Source of the DNA: Nocardia asteroides
Lineage (GTDB): Bacteria > Actinomycetota > Actinomycetes > Mycobacteriales > Mycobacteriaceae
Direction: 5' to 3'
Length of the DNA stretch: 64,000 bases
Assembly: GCA_019930625.1 (NCBI GenBank)
Contig: CP082844.1
Span: 5,642,001 to 5,706,000, forward strand
In this document: positions 35,539 through 45,444 of the stretch, piece by piece
Layout of the letters: each line of letters opens with the position of its first letter
Numbering within the stretch: position 1 is the first letter of the stretch
Position numbers and translations under genes: made by a program
Notes under the pieces: model-generated
The model's input: the letters and a program-made list of their open reading frames with translations, nothing else
Told to the model about the DNA's origin: nothing
The model's database searches: none

Positions 35539-36681
35539 CTAGGCGTTCGGGTATTGGGTGCGTACCGCGTCGAACAGCCGTTCCATCACGTGGCCCTTGC
35601 GATCGATCGTGAGGTCGAAATACGTCGCGCCGCCAGCCGATCGGCACAGCTGGTGAATCCGGCGTTTGGCCTCCTCTTTGAGATCGACCGCTTGCCCGGC
35701 GAGCTCGACGAGGGTTTTGCCGAGCCGAGGATGACCGAGCGCGAACATCTTCAACCGGTCTCCGACCAGGTCGGTGTCGGCCTCGGGCGGCGTGGATTCG
35801 ACGCCGAGCAGTTCGAGATACACCCGGTTGGTAAGTCCGTCGAAGTCCTCATGGGTATTGGCTCCGCCGAACTCGGGGACGAAATCGGTGAGGTCGTTGA
35901 AAATCTGGCTCGCGAAGCCGAGCTGCCGCATCGCATCGTCGAGAACGGTCAGTTCGTCGTCCGGCACCCGCAAGGCGGTTGCGGCCGCATTCAACGGCAT
36001 CCGGAACAGCGTCGAGGTTTTCAGCGTCGCGACCGACTCCCAGAACTTCACCCGATTGTCGCCGTCGGCCGCGACGATCTCGCGCCGAATCTCGGCGAGC
36101 CTGGTGGACATGTCCAGCGCCTGACCGATGAAGCCGTTCTCGACTGCGCGCACAAGATAGTTCACGACTGCGGGTGATTCCGCATGCCGCAGCGCGGCGA
36201 GCACCATCCAGGCTCCGGTGTTGAGGGCGAGCGGCACCCCGTGGGTAGTGTGCAGTGCAGGCTCGCCGTATCGGACCGCACTGCCGTCCTCGATATCGTC
36301 GAGAACGACCGCAGCCTTCAGAAGAATTCGGACCGCTACCGCCACCCGGCGGATGACGTGCAGGTCGGCACCTGCCTCCCCGGTCTTGGCGAAGCCACGG
36401 TAGTTGCGAAAGACCCAATACACGATCGATGGACGGAAGCCGGGACCGCCCGCCGCCCGCAGCGCCTCCTGCCCCACTTTCGAGCCGAGCGCGTCGGTGA
36501 CCGGGTTGTGAAACGCTCGGCGCACAGCGGTGTCCAACTCCTGCGGTCCATTGGCCGAGCCGGCTACCTGCGCCGCCGAGACCGTCAGTTCGGCCAGGAA
36601 AACCCGCAAATCTGCTTCCAGCAATTCCGAGTCGCTACGCACGACGTCCATTACCTGCGTGTCATTCTCGAGGGCTGTCAT
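35539..36681 (-). CDS. polyprenyl synthase-like protein with altered second Asp motif
   Basis: A 380-residue all-alpha prenyl synthase. The first metal-binding motif is intact (KAAVVLDDIEDGSAVRYGEP). The second is FASQIFNDLTDFVPEFGG, with Asn in place of the first Asp of DDxxD. Other conserved parts (STLFRMPLNAA for the KT/xA(L) region, DRKGHVMERLFDAV end) are recognisable. Start ATG 36681 is preferred over an upstream in-frame codon at 36762. The change could alter product or metal use. It heads an operon with haem oxygenase and follows a GGPP-type synthase on the same strand. Confidence 0.82.
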   Translation of the reverse strand: MTALENDTQVMDVVRSDSELLEADLRVFLAELTVSAAQVAGSANGPQELDTAVRRAFHNPVTDALGSKVGQEALRAAGGPGFRPSIVYWVFRNYRGFAKTGEAGADLHVIRRVAVAVRILLKAAVVLDDIEDGSAVRYGEPALHTTHGVPLALNTGAWMVLAALRHAESPAVVNYLVRAVENGFIGQALDMSTRLAEIRREIVAADGDNRVKFWESVATLKTSTLFRMPLNAAATALRVPDDELTVLDDAMRQLGFASQIFNDLTDFVPEFGGANTHEDFDGLTNRVYLELLGVESTPPEADTDLVGDRLKMFALGHPRLGKTLVELAGQAVDLKEEAKRRIHQLCRSAGGATYFDLTIDRKGHVMERLFDAVRTQYPNA

Positions 36682-37100
36682 TGTGGCCGCTCCTGCTGCT
36701 CGGGCCGACTGGAATACGGGACATCCCGCTCGGCCCCAGGTCATCCGGTGGAGGCCGCTCACCTAGCAACAGTGTAGTTACGGGTATAATGCAAGGTCTC
36801 CCCAGAGATGGGGAGTTTGCGCGCCAATCGCCGGGAACCATGTATCGACCAACGCTCGTATTGAGGATTCGGATGCCGCGCCGTCGGCAGAAGTACAGTC
36901 GTGGCGTGTTGAATGTTGTGCCGCGACGGACATCTCTGCGGCCGGTTCAACCACGCCGAAATTCACCGGAAACCCGGTCAGGATTCACGGAAAGCCAACG
37001 GACGTACCTTCCGACCGGCGTCGGCGCGCCGGCATGATCTAGACATCGGACTGACAGATTATCGAGGAAGCTGCGTCCTTCCCGTCATCCACATTTCTGG
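36682..37100. promoter_or_regulatory. intergenic region with dyad and -10-like sequence
   Basis: It contains a short perfect dyad ctcccc-agagat-ggggag (36798-36815) flanked by gcaa/ttgc, and a TATAAT (36785-36790, plus strand). It lies upstream of the prenyl synthase-haem oxygenase operon and could hold its operator; otherwise no gene is visible. Confidence 0.4.
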
Positions 37101-38207
37101 TCATTGCTCGCGTGGAGAAGCCGGAAATGTTGGTTCATGCATCGGGCGGCGTCGATTCCGGGCGCTAATCAACCCGTCTCGGCGAGCAATCACATTCGCC
37201 AAGGCCATAAGGTCGGCCGTCGCAAGTCCGGCGGGCAAGGTGTCGACAGCGGCCTGCACCTGGCGGTCGGCATGTCGCTGAGCCGATCGTCGTCCCCCGG
37301 CGGCGTCGACCAGTGCCATGGCCCGGGCGACCATTTCCTGGCCGAGAGCGGTGTCGGACTCATACAGTTCCGCTAGCTCGCGCGCGGCCTCGCTATTCGA
37401 CAACAGGGCCGTCACAACAGGCAGCGACCGTTTGCGTCCGGCCAGATCATTGCCCGCTCGCTTTCCGGTGATGATCGGGTCTCCCCAGATTCCGATGATG
37501 TCGTCAGTGAACTGGAACGCCAGGCCGAGTTTGCGACCGAAACAGTCCATCAGCGACACCGTCTCCGGGTCTGCTCGCGCACTCAGTGCGCCGAGCGCGC
37601 AGGCGCAACCCATCAGCGCACCTGTCTTGTCCATCGCCATCTGAATGTACTCATCGAGTTCCACACGTGGTCGCGTCTCGAACGCACAGTCGTCGGACTG
37701 GCCCCGGCACATTTCGGCGACCGCGACAGCGAGCCGTCGCGAAGCTTCGACAGCCACCGGTGCGGGCAGACCCGCGACCAGAACCTGATAGGCCAGGGCA
37801 TGCAGGGTGTCGCCGAGGAGAATGGCGTCGGACGTTCCCCACACACTCCACACTGCTGGGTATCCTCGTCGTGTTCGGTCCCCGTCCATGATGTCGTCGT
37901 GTACGAGACTGAAATTGTGCACCAGCTCGACCCCGACCGCGGCGGATAGCGCGGCGGCCTCACTTCCTCCACAAGCCCTGGCCGCGGCGATCACCAAGGC
38001 GGGTCGCAAATATTTCCCGGATCCAGCCTGCGTGGGTACTCCAGCGGTATCCCACCAGCCCAGATGGTAGCCCGCCATGCGACGCACTGGATTCGGTAGC
38101 GATTCGACCGACTCCTGGAGCATCGGCTCGCAGATTTCGCGGGCCCGTGTGAGGAGGTCACCGGCTCGGAGCTCGACAGCGCGTTCTGTGTGTGCACTGT
38201 CGGTCAT
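37101..38207 (-). CDS. geranylgeranyl/farnesyl diphosphate synthase-type enzyme
   Basis: A 368-residue trans-prenyl synthase. GKYLRPALVIAAARACGGS, the first Asp motif NFSLVHDDIMDGDRTRRG, and the second motif LAFQFTDDIIGIWGDPIITG with K-x-x-x-NDL (KRAGNDLAGRK) are as in actinobacterial GGPP synthases. It condenses IPP onto allylic diphosphates to feed a terpene cyclase. The expected partner cyclase lies immediately upstream on the same strand but is broken. The start ATG overlaps the stop of that upstream remnant. Confidence 0.9.
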   Translation of the reverse strand: MTDSAHTERAVELRAGDLLTRAREICEPMLQESVESLPNPVRRMAGYHLGWWDTAGVPTQAGSGKYLRPALVIAAARACGGSEAAALSAAVGVELVHNFSLVHDDIMDGDRTRRGYPAVWSVWGTSDAILLGDTLHALAYQVLVAGLPAPVAVEASRRLAVAVAEMCRGQSDDCAFETRPRVELDEYIQMAMDKTGALMGCACALGALSARADPETVSLMDCFGRKLGLAFQFTDDIIGIWGDPIITGKRAGNDLAGRKRSLPVVTALLSNSEAARELAELYESDTALGQEMVARAMALVDAAGGRRSAQRHADRQVQAAVDTLPAGLATADLMALANVIARRDGLISARNRRRPMHEPTFPASPREQ

Positions 38208-38209
38208 TC

Positions 38210-38868
38210 GTCGACTCGCGGCGCTGCGCGCAGATCATCGGGCCGAATGTTCTTGTTGTAGCGGAACATGTTATCCGAATCCCATTCGGTTTTGGCGCGC
38301 ACGAGGCGCTCGTATTTGTCGGGGTTCCCCATACTCCGCGGCGCCACGCCGGCCCATCGTCGGTGGAGGGATTTACATAGGCGTTGCTGCGCAGGTGTGG
38401 TCTGATGTCGGCGCGTGCACTGTCGAGCCAACCGTGGAATGTCCGGTCGTCTTCCGGATGGTCCCATTCGGTGACGATTTCCCAGAACCAAGGGGCGCCT
38501 TCCCGGGAAAAACGACAGCGTCCTCGTCGACCCCTTCGCTGATCGCGCTCGTCGAAGAAAATGCCGGTCAGCGTACGCTCCGGCAATTCAGGCCGTTGCC
38601 CGTAGGTACCTCCGTCGTTCACATCGTCCAGGATGAACAGCCAAGTCACCCAATCCGGCAGCAGGCAGAGATCGGCCGGATCAGCGATCGGGTAGCAATA
38701 GGCAGCGAGCGTCCCGGGCCTGGTTCTCGCCAGCCGCTGCTCCGCGCTGCCGGACTGGATCAGCTGATTTTCCTTCGCCCACCGGACCGCATGACCATCT
38801 GCCTGATCACCGAACGGACTGACTGGTGTGGCGATGCGGTCCAACCCACGCGGGATGACTGTTCTCAT
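38210..38868 (-). pseudogene. terpene cyclase N-terminus joined to FAD-oxidase (BBE) C-terminus
   Basis: The first ~110 codons match a class I terpene synthase. RTRPGTLAAYCYPIADPADL leads to the Asp-rich motif DWVTWLFILDDVNDGG and PELPERTLTGIFFDERDQRR. Near 38520 the sequence becomes the end of a berberine-bridge-type FAD oxidase: PWFWEIVTEWDHPEDDRTFH, SARADIRPHLRSNAYVNPST. After a frameshift near 38350 comes NPDKYERLVRAKTEWDSDNM with FRYNKNIRP. Neither enzyme is complete. A deletion between the two genes would explain this; both are typical terpenoid-cluster enzymes. Confidence 0.75.
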
Positions 38869-39019
38869 CGAGCACCCGGGGCCATCGCGGACGGTCGAAA
38901 TGTTCTGTGCGCCATCACATCTTGTCCTGCTTGATGAACCAAACTCGATACCGAGTGGTCTGTATCTTAATCTCGACCGCTACCGAGCTGTCAATACCTA
39001 GCCTCGATTTTTCGCCGGA

Positions 39020-39730
39020 CCTTCGGCCCGGCATGGTCGGGTGTGTTCTCGTTAGTGCCTCGCTGCCGGGGCTGTGAGGATCGGCGAAGAACACCGGAAT
39101 TCCTGTCTCGTCGGTGAATACGGCGTGGCCCGACATCTCCTTACCTCGGTCCCAGGTCAGTGATCTCAACAGCGGCGGGGCATCGGTCCCAACGCCGCGG
39201 CCAGGGCGTTGTTCATCGATTCGGCTCCGTATCCGCTCAACGCGGGGCCGTTCTTCACCGGAGCGGCCGCCCTCCATCCCGGCTCGCGTGGCAAGTGGAT
39301 GAGCAATGCGAACCGCGTCGACCGCTCGACGACAGTGCCGATCGCAGAACGGTCCGTCCCGATGATGAGATCGCCTTCCCAGTGGCCGGGCACCGCCGGT
39401 CCTCGGCCTCCGGCGGTCGTTCACGCAGCGGCGTCCGCGCGGTGACGTGCGCCCAGGCCGCACGCTTCGATCGTGCTCGGGGCATCCGCAGCGACCGCCG
39501 GGTGCGCAGGCACAAGATCAACTCACGCTCGAGCGCTCCACGCCCTTCGATATACAACGCCTGGTAGATCGCTTCATGGCTGATCCGCATCGACAGGTCG
39601 TCGGGGTAGTCGATCTTCAGACGCTTGGAGATTCGCTGCGGGCTCCACGCCTCCACCCATCGGCGATCAGCGCGATGGGGCTTGTTTCTGCCGGTCCACG
39701 CGGTCGTGCAGGTCGAGGGCGCAGTCACCT
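39020..39730 (-). mobile_element. IS30-family transposase remnant
   Basis: Pieces in several frames: [60 protein letters not shown] (first catalytic Asp), [20 protein letters not shown] and [20 protein letters not shown] (DxxxE), then DPHSP and loss of homology. The N-terminal helix-turn-helix and the end are missing. Related to the remnant at 17370-17880. Confidence 0.85.
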
Positions 39731-40639
39731 GCTGTGGCGGGCCGGCTCGGTGTCAGTGCGCGGGAGTGGCCGGTGTGGTCGCGATTGTCGCGGTGCGGAT
39801 GCTGAGCACTGTGCAGGTCGGGGCAATGGCGATGCGCCATTCGGATTCGTCGGCGAGCCGCCCTCGTTCTCCGAGTGCTGGGTTTGTCAGTCTGTAGGGA
39901 GGCCGTGTGTGGAGCAGCATCCCTCGCGGGGCGTCGCGTGAACAGTTCATGCGACTCGATACGCAGTCGGCTACTGGCTTGTGCTGTCATCCAGACGCTT
40001 CCGGTGCTGGTCATGTGTCCGTTCCTGGTTGGGTGGGCGAGTGTCGTCAGGGCCGGGCCACGGCGGCGGTGCCGCCCCTGACGACGCGCAGGCCCTGGTG
40101 TCGGGCCGAGTTCTGGATCGCTTGCACCCACAAGCATCGCGGGCTCGTGCCGAATCAACCCAGGATTCGCACTTGCCAGGCCGATAACATCTTCGGCGAC
40201 ATGGATGGCTACGGTCGCTTGCCGGACCGATCGATGCTCACCATTTCGGCGCCCTACCTGTGACTTCTGCTCCAGTCCATGATGGCGAGGCGATCGGTTG
40301 CGCTGATCCGACAATCGCGGTGCCGGGATTTGTGGCGATGACACAGCGCGGGTGTGTCGTGAGTCGTCCACGGGCGGGTGCGACCGGTCAGCTCGTCACG
40401 GCCGAGCTGGGGTTCTGCGGCGGACTTGTACAACTGGCGGGCGGCCAATACTTGGTTCGGGAGCTCGAGGAGTTGCCGGTGTGTGGCGCCGAATTAACAG
40501 CGCCACAATCCCGACCCTCGAACGGCACTCGAGTGCACCCCACGCACCAAACTGCCGTTCTGGAGTGACCGGCTGGTTCGGATGGCCGATATCCGATAAC
40601 GTCGCCCCAATCGAATTACGTTGTTCCGGAGGAGTGCCA
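39731..40639. other. no gene recognised
   Basis: About 900 bases between the IS30 remnant and the hydrolase. Open frames occur on both strands but none has recognisable motifs. ccggaggag just before 40640 is the hydrolase ribosome site. Confidence 0.45.
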
Positions 40640-41446
40640 ATGACCGCCAAACTGGAAATCCGCGAAGGGAAGTGCCCCAACGGCCACCCCTACCTCAAGT
40701 TCGGCGACGGCGCCCCACTGATTGCCTTGCCTGGATCGACTCCGGAGAACGGCAACCTGGATGGCGGGTCGCGCAAGTTCATGATCAAGCCGTTCCTGCC
40801 GCTGGCCGCGCATCGCACGGTCTATGTCTTCAATCGCCGTCCCGGAGTGCCCGCGGGCTTGACGATGGCCGACATCGCAACCGACCTCGCTGAGGGACTC
40901 ACCGGCGAATTCGACAGTGCGGTGGACGTGGTCGGCTATTCCACTGGCGGATCGGTCGCCTTGCAACTCGCGCACGACCACCCCGCAGCCGTCCGACGGC
41001 TTGTCCTCGCGAGCGCCGCGTATTCACTGAGCACGGAGGGTCGCAATGCCATGCGGCTGTTCGCCGAGCGCGCCGCCGCAGGGAAGCGGCCCGCGGTGGC
41101 GTGGGCGTCGATCGCGTCGACGTCACCTCTCGGCAGAAGGCTGATGGCCGGATTTCTCTGGATGATCGACCCGATGATGCGTCCTTCCAACGGTGACTAC
41201 ACCGAGGCGATTCGGGTCATCGAAGCGGAGGACTCGTTCGATTTGCGTGACCAGCTCGCCGACATCGCCACGCCCACCGTGGTGATCGGCGGCGACAAGG
41301 ACCTCGCCTATCCCGTCGCCATGTTCCGTGACACCGCCGAAGGGCTCAAAGACGCCGAGCTGTTGGTCTATGCCGGGCGGAACCACAACAGCGCGATCGC
41401 CGACCGGCGGTTTGTCGAGGACGTCCTGGAGTTCCTCGAGAGGTAG
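40640..41446 (+). CDS. alpha/beta hydrolase
   Basis: A 268-residue hydrolase with nucleophile elbow VDVVGYSTGGSVALQLAHDH, acid in VVIGGDKDLAYP and His in VYAGRNHNSAIADRRFVEDV. Although the first strand (PLIALPGSTPENG) is normal, the protein starts with a short CPNGHPY extension. The start is fixed by gaggag 6 bases before the ATG. Substrate unknown. The last 101 bases overlap the opposite-strand gene at 41346. Confidence 0.88.
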   Translation: MTAKLEIREGKCPNGHPYLKFGDGAPLIALPGSTPENGNLDGGSRKFMIKPFLPLAAHRTVYVFNRRPGVPAGLTMADIATDLAEGLTGEFDSAVDVVGYSTGGSVALQLAHDHPAAVRRLVLASAAYSLSTEGRNAMRLFAERAAAGKRPAVAWASIASTSPLGRRLMAGFLWMIDPMMRPSNGDYTEAIRVIEAEDSFDLRDQLADIATPTVVIGGDKDLAYPVAMFRDTAEGLKDAELLVYAGRNHNSAIADRRFVEDVLEFLER

Positions 41447-42041
41447 CGCTGAGCGGTGGGGTTTCGACGACAGCTGCGCGGCCTGCTCGGACGGCCCGGA
41501 CCGCCCTCCCAGACGCTATCGGCCATACCCAATTCTTGGTTTCGCGGAAGTACCGGCCGATTTCCACTGCGGCCACCGGAAGTTCGGGTAACTCCACGAA
41601 GCCGAAGTGACCGCGAACAGGGTCCCACGTCGACTGCGGACGCTCTACTTCGCGCAGCCCCTCCGCGAAATCGGTCGGTCCGCCTTCGAGGCCCATGGTG
41701 ATCGCCGCTGCAGGAGCGAGCTCGGCGAGCAGATCGTCTGGCACGAACGGGGCCACGCACGTGCCGCGCGGTTGCGGCGCAGTAGGAGCGGGGGTGCACG
41801 GCACCTCTTCCGTGTCGACCATTCTGGCATCGAAGATGTTGCGGTGCTCGAGGATTCGCGCGATGATCCGGTAGCTGCCGGGCAGGACGGGTTCGACACC
41901 CTCGGGCGTCGGGTAGGTGGTCAGTCCGTGCAATCGCGCATATCCGGTGATCACATCCTGTGTGCCGTCGCCAGGAAGGAGTAGAGCGGCGATCCGTAGA
42001 TATTCGGCCGCACGCTCCGGATCGGGTTCGACATACGTCAA
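41346..42041 (-). CDS. hypothetical protein
   Basis: A 231-residue protein I do not recognise. Residues 1-170 look genuine (AAEYLRIAALLLPGDGTQDV, GSYRIIARILEHRNIFDARM, ELPVAAVEIGRYFRETKNWV). The last 50 residues are arginine/proline-rich and overlap the hydrolase gene on the other strand, so the true C-terminus was probably lost by a frameshift near 41500. Confidence 0.5.
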   Translation of the reverse strand: MTYVEPDPERAAEYLRIAALLLPGDGTQDVITGYARLHGLTTYPTPEGVEPVLPGSYRIIARILEHRNIFDARMVDTEEVPCTPAPTAPQPRGTCVAPFVPDDLLAELAPAAAITMGLEGGPTDFAEGLREVERPQSTWDPVRGHFGFVELPELPVAAVEIGRYFRETKNWVWPIASGRAVRAVRAGRAAVVETPPLSATSRGTPGRPRQTAGRRSRCCGSARHRPTARRL

Positions 42042-42136
42042 TCCCTAAATCCGGCTAGAATATTCGGCCAGGGGTTTGCCGGACGTTGCCGCAGCGCCGT
42101 TGCTGCGAGCCTGATCCGGCGGGAGGCCGCTGCCCG

Positions 42137-44746
42137 TCAGTCCTGGTGCCGCCGTCTTTCATGTGTGCGCGACGGCCGTTTTGCTGCTGCAGTTCGGATT
42201 TTGTCGAGCAGATCTTTGGGTGCGAGCTTGATGATATCTTGACGAGAACCGATCTCAAGTTTGCGGAGAACCATCGCCACTTGTGCGTCGACCGTCTTGG
42301 ATGACGTACCCCGCCGGGCGGCGATCTCAACGTTCTTCCACCCCGCCGCCGCGAAGACAGAGACTTCCATTTCGGCGTCGGACAACCGACCCCAGCGCGA
42401 GGCAGTATTTTGCCGCGCGGGATGTTCCATCGGCATCTTATGGATTGCAAACGTGCCCAATGCGAGACGCTGTACTTCATCCGCCTCCGGAATCAACAGT
42501 GAACCCTGCCGGTAGGCTGCGTGGAAAGCCTCAGGCCCCAATACCCCGCGGGCGACTTCGATCGCGGTGTTGTTTTCATTCGCTATCAGAGGCAGATCGT
42601 TGAGGTCGAAACCGCGGCCTCCGCGTAACGCTACAGCCCCTCCAGCGAGTTGGGCAATTTCAGTTGCCATCGACTTGAGTCGGGTGCTGTCGTTGTTACC
42701 CGCAGCGAGCATGTCAGTGATAATCTGCGCTAGCGACCAGGTACGCACGTACACTGTGAAGGCTGCACCCCACCCATCACGCGCAGCTACCTGATTCTCT
42801 AGTGTTGCTCGCTCAACTGCTAGGGCCTGAATGGGATCACCGTGTTTGGTCAACGTCGTCGCCCACGCCAACTCGGCCCAAGCTTTTGCCCACCCTGCTC
42901 CGGACGCCCTGGCGTGATCGAGGTGCCGCATCGCTATCTCGATGGCTTCCTCTCTGGACCCAAGAAAGCACGCGGCCCATGCCTTATACAATTCGCTTCG
43001 AGCGGCTCGGCCGGAATCTCCGAGAGCTTGAAATTTTTTGCAGGCTCGTGCCAGCACTTCGATTGCGCGCGCGTCGCGGTCCAGGAACGTCAGCTTGGAT
43101 CCCCACAAAAATTCAATCGGTGCCGGGAGACCAACATCAGCGTGCGGGTCTTGTCGCCAGTTCTGCCTGATCATCGCATCGTCGATGCATGTATCGATGC
43201 AGTCGTCGAGTATGCGCTCTACATCTTCGTTTCTTCCTTGGACCATCGCCAGCCACCCGATCAAGGACAGCGCGGCCACTTGGACTTCGATCCGCTGCGG
43301 AGTCGACATGCGGGCGGCTTCGAGGGTGCGCTCGGCCCAGCGGCGAATCTCTCGCGGTGATCCTTTAAAGGGTGGTAAAGCAATCAGACTCGCGCAAATT
43401 TCTAATCCGACTTCAGGTTCGCCTGCGGTCAGACTTCCCTCGATTGCGGTAACAATATTGTCCCACGCCGCGCGAGCCCAGTTTTGCTCAGCCGGGCTGA
43501 ACCAATCGCGCTGCAAATAAACAGCCTTATCGCGATAGTACTGTCGGTGTCGGCGCACCAGGCGGGCCGGTTCGTCGACTTCATCGGTGCTGCGTTTCTG
43601 TAGTTTTTGCTGGGCAAATATTCGAACGCTTTCTAGTAGAGAATAGCGCACTGTATTCGGCGATACATGCAACGTGACCAGCGATTGATCGGCGAGGCGT
43701 TCGAGCAGGCCTTCGATCTCGTCCGCGGCTAGTCGAACCACCACGCCATGGTGATCAGCGGATTGCTCATCGCCGCCCCGGCTGGGGTCGTCAGAGCAGA
43801 CCGTTTCGACCGCGTCCAAGTCCGCGCCGACGTCGAGGGCCGTACTGTTATCGTCTTCGGGATTCGTGTCATATCCAGCGGCGAAGACGGACAATCGGTC
43901 GAGAAGTAACTGTTCCTTCTCCTCGCATAGGTCGTAGGACCAGGCGATGGCATCAACGATCCTGCGGTGACGCGGTTCGACTCCCCTCAGGGGTCGAGGA
44001 GGCCATCCCATCCGTCTGTCGGTTTCCTCGCCAGTGAGGTCGGAAAGGATCATCGCCAACGGCCGGAGTTGCACGCGCGCCGCAGCTAATCGGATAAACA
44101 GCGGTTGATTGTCCATATGCCGACAGATTTGCGCTGCCACTGCCACGTCGTCAGGACCAACGAGGGTGTGACCGGCGAGTTGCGCTCGCTGACAGAACAG
44201 GGTCACAGCTTGTTGCTGTGTCAGTGGGGGAACTACAACGACATGCTCGTCGACCCACCCCACCGGTTCGCGGCTTGTCGCGAGGATTGTCAATCCCGGG
44301 ACCTCCGCCAACAACTCCGCAATAAGGCGGCCAGAGCCGCCGCGAACATGTTCGCAGTTGTCCATCACCAGCACGGTTTGCTGGTTGCGGCCCAGCGCAT
44401 CAGTCCTACTCAGCGTATCGACCAGCGCATCCCAAGTCGTGCTGTCGGGGAAGTCGGCCTCAACCACAGAACGTGCGATCTCGTCCTCGACGGCCACCGC
44501 GTTCGAGTCTCTTGCTAGGCGCGCCAACCGTACCCAATACACCGGAGCCGACCTTGGCCGGCGAAATCGGCGGAGGGCCTCGGTAGCGAGTCGCGTCTTC
44601 CCGATCCCGCCAGGACCGACCAATGTCACCAACCGCGCTTCGCCGCGCAGCAACGCATGTAGTTTCTGGAGTTCAGGATCACGGCCGACGAACTCGTCGG
44701 CGTACACCGGCTTTTCCATGCCCCGCTCTCGGCGTGTCGATGGCAT
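42137..44746 (-). CDS. LuxR-type regulator with AAA/NB-ARC-like ATPase domain
   Basis: An 869-residue regulator. An AfsR/LuxR-type ATPase lies near the N-terminus (EFVGRDPELQKLHALLRGEA; Walker A LVTLVGPGGIGKTRLATEAL; Walker B QQTVLVMDNCEHV; LTILATSREPVGW). A long helical TPR-like middle follows, and a C-terminal LuxR helix-turn-helix (SDAEMEVSVFAAAGWKNVEI, TSSKTVDAQVAMVLRKLEIG). Such proteins integrate ligand and ATP binding to activate neighbouring genes. ATG 44746 is used; ATG 44719 is the alternative. It is the nearest regulator to the divergent giant-effector locus that starts at 45445. Confidence 0.88.
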   Translation of the reverse strand: MPSTRRERGMEKPVYADEFVGRDPELQKLHALLRGEARLVTLVGPGGIGKTRLATEALRRFRRPRSAPVYWVRLARLARDSNAVAVEDEIARSVVEADFPDSTTWDALVDTLSRTDALGRNQQTVLVMDNCEHVRGGSGRLIAELLAEVPGLTILATSREPVGWVDEHVVVVPPLTQQQAVTLFCQRAQLAGHTLVGPDDVAVAAQICRHMDNQPLFIRLAAARVQLRPLAMILSDLTGEETDRRMGWPPRPLRGVEPRHRRIVDAIAWSYDLCEEKEQLLLDRLSVFAAGYDTNPEDDNSTALDVGADLDAVETVCSDDPSRGGDEQSADHHGVVVRLAADEIEGLLERLADQSLVTLHVSPNTVRYSLLESVRIFAQQKLQKRSTDEVDEPARLVRRHRQYYRDKAVYLQRDWFSPAEQNWARAAWDNIVTAIEGSLTAGEPEVGLEICASLIALPPFKGSPREIRRWAERTLEAARMSTPQRIEVQVAALSLIGWLAMVQGRNEDVERILDDCIDTCIDDAMIRQNWRQDPHADVGLPAPIEFLWGSKLTFLDRDARAIEVLARACKKFQALGDSGRAARSELYKAWAACFLGSREEAIEIAMRHLDHARASGAGWAKAWAELAWATTLTKHGDPIQALAVERATLENQVAARDGWGAAFTVYVRTWSLAQIITDMLAAGNNDSTRLKSMATEIAQLAGGAVALRGGRGFDLNDLPLIANENNTAIEVARGVLGPEAFHAAYRQGSLLIPEADEVQRLALGTFAIHKMPMEHPARQNTASRWGRLSDAEMEVSVFAAAGWKNVEIAARRGTSSKTVDAQVAMVLRKLEIGSRQDIIKLAPKDLLDKIRTAAAKRPSRTHERRRHQD

Positions 44747-45444
44747 ATCAACTGATCCTAGTACGGCGTGTGTGGGAATGAACCGGTGTTCGGTGTCCGA
44801 ATTTTCGCGGGTCGACTGGTCGATCCAGGGTCGACAGCGCCCTGTCCCGGTTCGACCGGAGGGCGCCGAACATGTCACGCCACTGGTCGTCAGGGATCTC
44901 TCGTGGCTGTTGCTTCGGCAACCTCGGGTTGTACCGAAGCCGCCCTTCCGACCGGCCGGCGCCGGTGCGACAGCGGTGGACAGCCCGCCGGGGTTCGACC
45001 GGTTCGTTTCCGCGAAGACGAACCATTCACCCGCGTGCGAGCGTGAGCGCCTCACCGGTATCAGGCCGGTGTGCTGGAGCGTTCCCAGGCTTCGATCGGG
45101 TCGCGGGAGTACCGATGTCCGGTCCATTCCCGGCCGGCGGACAGCGCCGCGTGGAACTGGCCGGCGTCGGGTAGCTCCGGGGCGTGGGCGGTGAGAACCC
45201 CGGGCCGGTCGCGGTGGAATCGGCGGGCGCGTTCGACCGCACGAGGTGGTGTTCACCGGATCTGTGGGCGTCGAGCGCGCTTCCTGCTGGTGAGAACGGT
45301 CTCGGCCGGTCGAGTTCCGCTGTCGGAGAAACTGGTTGTCTCGGCGGGACCGAAGGGAGAGGCGATGGTCGACAGGTCGACCGTGCTCGTTCGCGGCGGC
45401 CACCGGACGGTGCTCGGTCGTCGGCCGGGGGGCCGGAGGCACTG
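44747..45444. other. intergenic region, possible minus-strand fragment
   Basis: A 700-base gap between divergent transcription units. On the minus strand, 45057-45200 reads DRPGVLTAHAPELPDAGQFH and AALSAGREWTGHRYSRDPIE before a stop, probably the end of a lost gene. The remainder should contain the promoters of the LuxR-ATPase gene and of the effector locus. ggagg at 45435-45439 is the ribosome site of the next gene. Confidence 0.4.

Noticed and set aside
39907..40263. 118-codon plus-strand frame upstream of the hydrolase
   Set aside because: No motif, no ribosome site and mixed composition; likely non-coding.
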